Shown: piece by piece, positions 59,046 through 64,000 of the stretch
Layout: every line of letters begins with the position of its first letter
Position numbering within the stretch: the stretch's first letter is position 1
DNA from: Novosphingobium sp.
GTDB taxonomy: Bacteria; Pseudomonadota; Alphaproteobacteria; Sphingomonadales; Sphingomonadaceae
Length of the DNA stretch: 64,000 nucleotides
Reading direction: 5' to 3'
NCBI GenBank assembly: GCA_026400375.1
Contig: JAPLPG010000329.1
Coordinates: forward strand, 1-64,000
The notes under the pieces: generated by a model
Told to the model about the DNA's origin: nothing
Database searches by the model: none
The model's input: the letters and a program-made list of their open reading frames with translations, nothing else
Position numbers and translations under genes: made by a program

Positions 59046-60545
59046 GTGAAGGTGGACGATTTCGCAGGAGGTGGCGCAGGGGGCGCGGCGGTCGGTACGG
59101 ACCGCACTACAGATCGTATCGGGGCAGGCAGGAAGGGACGTGACAGCACAATGATCGAGGACCAGGAAGCGCTGGATCTGGCAGCAGACTGGGCCGACAT
59201 CAGCCAGGGTCTGAAGAAGGATCTCGGCTCGCAACTGCACGCCCAGTGGATCAAGCCGATTCAGCTCGGGGCGTTCTGCAAGGAAACGGGCACGCTCGAC
59301 CTGTTCCTGCCCACCGAATTCTCCGCCAACTGGGTGGCTGATCGCTTTGCCGATCGCCTCAGTCTGGCATGGAAGATCGCCCGGTCCGAAGTGCGCCAGG
59401 TGCGCATCACCGTTCACCCGCGCCGCCGCTCGATGCCGGAAATGCGCGTGGGCGCCGAAGCTTCGGCCCCGGCCCGCGCGCCGGCCTATCTCAACGCCGG
59501 CCCGGCAATGATCGACACCGCCCAGTCGGGCCTCGATCCTTCGCTGACCTTTGCCGAATTCGTGTCCGGCTCGGCCAATGTGCTGGCGCTCAACGCCGCG
59601 CAGCGCATGGCCGCGATCGAGACGCCGCAGTTCTCGCCGCTCTACCTCAAGGGGTCGACCGGACAGGGCAAGACCCACCTGCTCCACGCCATCGGCCACG
59701 CCTTTGCCGCCAACAAGCCGGGCGCGCGCATCTTCTACTGTTCGGCCGAACGCTTCATGATCGAATTCGTGCAGGCCATGCGCTCGAACGAGATGATCGA
59801 GTTCAAGGCGCGGCTGCGCGGTTTCGACATGCTGCTGGTCGATGACATCCAGTTCATCATCGGCAAGGCATCGACGCAGGAGGAATTCCTCCACACCATC
59901 GATGCGCTGATGAGCGCGGGCAAACGCCTGATCGTGGCCGCAGACCGCGCGCCCCAGGCGCTGGACGGCGTCGAACAGCGCCTGCTCTCGCGCCTGTCGA
60001 TGGGCCTTGTCGCTGATATCCAGCCTGCCGACATCGAACTGCGCCGCAAGATCCTCGAACATCGCCTGGCCCGCTTCAACAGCACGCAAGTGCCGGCCGA
60101 CGTGATCGAATTTCTTGCCCGCACGATCAATCGCAACGTGCGCGAACTGGTCGGCGGCCTGAACAAGCTGATCGCCTATGCCCAGCTCACCGGCCAGCCG
60201 GTGTCTTTGCAACTGGCCGAAGAGCAGCTGACCGATATCCTCTCGGCCAACCGCCGCCGCATCACCATCGACGAAATCCAGCGCACGGTCTGCCAGTTCT
60301 ATCGTGTCGACCGCACCGAAATGGCCTCCAAGCGCCGCGCCCGCGCGGTCGTGCGCCCGCGTCAGGTGGCAATGTACCTCGCCAAGGTGCTCACCCCGCG
60401 CTCCTATCCGGAAATCGGCCGCAAGTTCGGCGGCCGCGATCACTCCACCGTGATTCACGCAGTGCGCCTGATCGAGGAATTGCGCACCCGCGATGCCGAC
60501 ATGGACGGCGACGTGCGCACGCTGCTGCGCCAGCTGGAAGACTGA
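59046..60545 (+). CDS. dnaA: Chromosomal replication initiator DnaA
   Basis: DnaA binds oriC and opens it for helicase loading. From the GTG at 59046 the protein has 499 residues. Domain I (LAADWADISQGLKKDLGSQL, HAQWIKPIQL) follows a Gly/Ala-rich leader. The AAA+ domain has Walker A GSTGQGKTHLLHAIG (about 203-210), Walker B LLVDDIQFI (about 262), sensor and arginine-finger regions (RLLSRLSMGLVADI). The DNA-binding domain ends with the signature GGRDHSTVIHAVRLIEEL (about 461). A shorter start at 59151 (MIEDQEALDL) is possible. I prefer GTG because sphingomonad DnaA commonly begins with VKVDDF/MKVDDF-like residues. Confidence 0.96.
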   Translation: MKVDDFAGGGAGGAAVGTDRTTDRIGAGRKGRDSTMIEDQEALDLAADWADISQGLKKDLGSQLHAQWIKPIQLGAFCKETGTLDLFLPTEFSANWVADRFADRLSLAWKIARSEVRQVRITVHPRRRSMPEMRVGAEASAPARAPAYLNAGPAMIDTAQSGLDPSLTFAEFVSGSANVLALNAAQRMAAIETPQFSPLYLKGSTGQGKTHLLHAIGHAFAANKPGARIFYCSAERFMIEFVQAMRSNEMIEFKARLRGFDMLLVDDIQFIIGKASTQEEFLHTIDALMSAGKRLIVAADRAPQALDGVEQRLLSRLSMGLVADIQPADIELRRKILEHRLARFNSTQVPADVIEFLARTINRNVRELVGGLNKLIAYAQLTGQPVSLQLAEEQLTDILSANRRRITIDEIQRTVCQFYRVDRTEMASKRRARAVVRPRQVAMYLAKVLTPRSYPEIGRKFGGRDHSTVIHAVRLIEELRTRDADMDGDVRTLLRQLED

Positions 60546-60549
60546 AGGA

Positions 60550-60700
60550 TTTCGCGCAGAGGCGCAGAGAAAGCAGAGATCGCCAAGAAGAAGAGCTGGC
60601 GGCGCAGCCGCTGACAACGCTCAGTTTCTGGCCATGGAGTGCGGCTTCAAGAGCCAGACTCATCTCTGCGGCCTCGCTTTCCCTCTGCGCCTCTGCGCGA
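60550..60700. repeat. Long inverted repeat, family D copy 2
   Basis: Directly after dnaA. The left arm is TTTCGCGCAGAGGCGCAGAG followed by AAAGCAGAGATCGC. The right arm is TTTCCCTCTGCGCCTCTGCG followed by CGA. The interior of about 80 bases has an inner GCGGCGCAGCCGC palindrome, as in copy 1 at 42099-42268. Both copies sit immediately downstream of a stop codon and upstream of another plus-strand gene. Confidence 0.8.
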
Positions 60701-60740
60701 ACCTCTTTCTCTTTTCTGTTTCACGCCCTACCTGCGTCCC

Positions 60741-61517
60741 ATGACGCCTGACCGCCCGGAACGCCTGAACCGCTTCGCCCGCCATATCGTCCTTCCCGAA
60801 GTCGGCGCGATGGGGCAGGCGAAGCTGGCAAGCAGCCACGTCGTGCTCGTCGGCATGGGCGGCATCGGCTCGCCTGTCTTGCAATACCTCGCCGGCGCAG
60901 GCGTCGGCCGCCTCACCCTGGTCGACGATGATGTGGTCGAGGCCAGCAACCTTCAGCGCCAGACGATCTACACAGAGGCCGATATCGGCAAGCCCAAGGC
61001 CGAAGCCGCCGCCGCATGGGTGGCAGCGTTCGATCTGGCGCTGGTCGTGACGGCGCACGCAACCCGCATCACGCGCGAGAATGCGGCAGAGCTGATTGCG
61101 GGAGCCGATGTGGTGCTGGATGGGTGCGACAACTTCGCCACGCGCCTTGCTGTATCCGATGCCTGCGTGAAGGCGGGCGTCCCGCTTACCAGCGCGGCGC
61201 TGGGGCGCTTCCAGGGGCAGATTGCCAACTTCGCCGGACACCGCCCCGATCACGCCTGCTACCGCTGCTTCGTCGGCGATGCCTTCGATTCCGAGGATTG
61301 CGACAGCTGCGCCGATCTTGGCGTGCTCGGCGCGATGGTCGGCATGGTCGGCGCGTTCGGGGCCATGGCGGCCATGCGCGTGCTGCTCGAAGGCGTGTCG
61401 GCGCTGGGCGACCCGCAATGGGGCCAGTTGCACCTGCTGGACGGTCTCAAGCCTGCCCTGCGCACGATGCGCATTGCGCGCGACCCTGAGTGCCGCGGGT
61501 GTGGGGCGGGCCTTTGA
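60741..61517 (+). CDS. moeB: HesA/MoeB/ThiF family adenylyltransferase
   Basis: A 258-residue E1-like enzyme that adenylates the C-terminal glycine of a ubiquitin-like sulfur carrier (MoaD or ThiS). LNRFARHIVLPEVGAMGQAKL is the family opening. The ATP loop is VVLVGMGGIGSPVLQYLAGAGVG, followed by LVDDDVVEASNLQRQTIY, DVVLDGCDNFATRLAVSDAC and SAALGRFQGQ. Zinc-binding CxxC pairs are in DHACYRCFVGD and ECRGCGAG. There is no rhodanese domain. Whether it serves molybdopterin or thiazole synthesis cannot be told from sequence; the window also has a ThiS-ThiG fusion that needs such an enzyme. Start is the ATG at 60741, after the repeat. Confidence 0.9.
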   Translation: MTPDRPERLNRFARHIVLPEVGAMGQAKLASSHVVLVGMGGIGSPVLQYLAGAGVGRLTLVDDDVVEASNLQRQTIYTEADIGKPKAEAAAAWVAAFDLALVVTAHATRITRENAAELIAGADVVLDGCDNFATRLAVSDACVKAGVPLTSAALGRFQGQIANFAGHRPDHACYRCFVGDAFDSEDCDSCADLGVLGAMVGMVGAFGAMAAMRVLLEGVSALGDPQWGQLHLLDGLKPALRTMRIARDPECRGCGAGL

Positions 61518-61565
61518 GGCTTTGCTGGGGACCTGGATAAGCGATTCGTCGCAATCCACCTTCGT

Positions 61566-61650
61566 CGTCATTGCGAGCGTAGCGAAGCAATCCAGAGCGG
61601 TTCTGCGCCGCCCCTGGATTGCTTCGTCGCTACGCGCCTCGCAATGACGA
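61566..61650. repeat. Palindromic intergenic repeat, family B copy 2
   Basis: The left arm is CGTCATTGCGAGCGTAGCGA followed by AGCAATCCAG. The right arm is CTGGATTGCTTCGTCGCTAC continuing to CGCAATGACGA. It has the same arms as 4337-4426 in the opposite arrangement, and lies between the convergent moeB and acnA genes. Confidence 0.82.
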
Positions 61651-61678
61651 GAATTGGGCGGTGAGCTTGCAAGGAAAA

Positions 61679-61707
61679 GGGCGCGAGGACCGAAGTCCCC
61701 GCGCCCT
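61679..61707 (-). terminator. Intrinsic terminator of acnA
   Basis: On the minus strand GGGCGCGGGGAC, a TTCG tetraloop and GTCCTCGCGCCC form a 12-bp stem with one mismatch, followed by TTTTCC. It starts 27 bases after the acnA stop. Confidence 0.88.
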
Positions 61708-61733
61708 GTTCTGTTCAGGCTGAAGCCTGCGCC

Positions 61734-64000
<2,267 letters not shown>

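Overview
The window is high-GC bacterial chromosome, almost fully packed with core genes. The best fit is an alphaproteobacterium of the Sphingomonadales, probably Novosphingobium-like. Reasons are the rpsT-dnaA linkage, an S9 protein with a long alanine-rich N-terminus, the ileS-lspA-DUF3035 lipoprotein cluster, a zinc-free L36, the ThiS-ThiG fusion, several GTG starts and many palindromic intergenic repeats. The genus is an inference. I see no insertion sequence, prophage, integrase, CRISPR array or rRNA operon.

Layout. 1-7.2 kb: marC (cut by the left edge), a SnoaL-like exported protein, the minus-strand group argB / lipoprotein / yggT / folD, a queuosine-precursor transporter and a divergent CNT nucleoside transporter, then an interrupted nucleosidase coupled to mutS. 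7.2-20 kb: mutS, a large unknown GT-C-like membrane protein, maeB, the thiS-thiG fusion, a MerC-like gene under a Zur-type palindrome, ctaA-roxA, a higBA toxin-antitoxin pair with a perfect palindromic operator, and rplM-rpsI. 20-30 kb: CLC channel, HPP protein, SRAP protein, class II aldolase, a lone [2Fe-2S] subunit, a frameshifted TonB siderophore receptor, arsC, and an operon of two related exported proteins plus a cytosolic-type M14 carboxypeptidase. 29.7-38 kb: rpmJ, a HAD phosphatase, pepN-pgeF-GST, an SDR, threonine aldolase-EamA exporter, a small GNAT and tRNA-Thr(GGT). 38-46 kb: gpmA, purE-purK-folA, ribF, ileS-lspA-lipoprotein. 46-64 kb: ung, ugd, a DegP-type protease, hflK-hflC, an interrupted mrp/apbC, a molybdenum hydroxylase large subunit, hemH, a cytochrome P450, rpsT, dnaA, a MoeB/ThiF E1-like gene and most of acnA (cut by the right edge).

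Working relations. Several clusters are translationally coupled by overlapping stop and start codons (ctaA-roxA, pepN-pgeF, ltaE-eamA, purE-purK-folA, ileS-lspA-lipoprotein, exported protein-carboxypeptidase, mutS-nucleosidase). Envelope quality control is concentrated at 45-52 kb (lspA, DUF3035 lipoprotein, DegP, HflKC).

Most notable. A palindromic repeat is inserted in frame inside ileS. Three otherwise recognisable genes are each broken by one small lesion: TAG in the nucleosidase, TGA in mrp next to the P-loop, and one extra base in the TonB receptor. At least four families of inverted repeats sit between genes, two of them with two good copies here. The two halves of an isoquinoline-oxidoreductase-like enzyme lie 30 kb apart. 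I did not find a clearly new multi-gene system. The best candidates for undescribed biology are the exported-pair/M14 carboxypeptidase operon and the GT-C-like membrane protein divergent from mutS.
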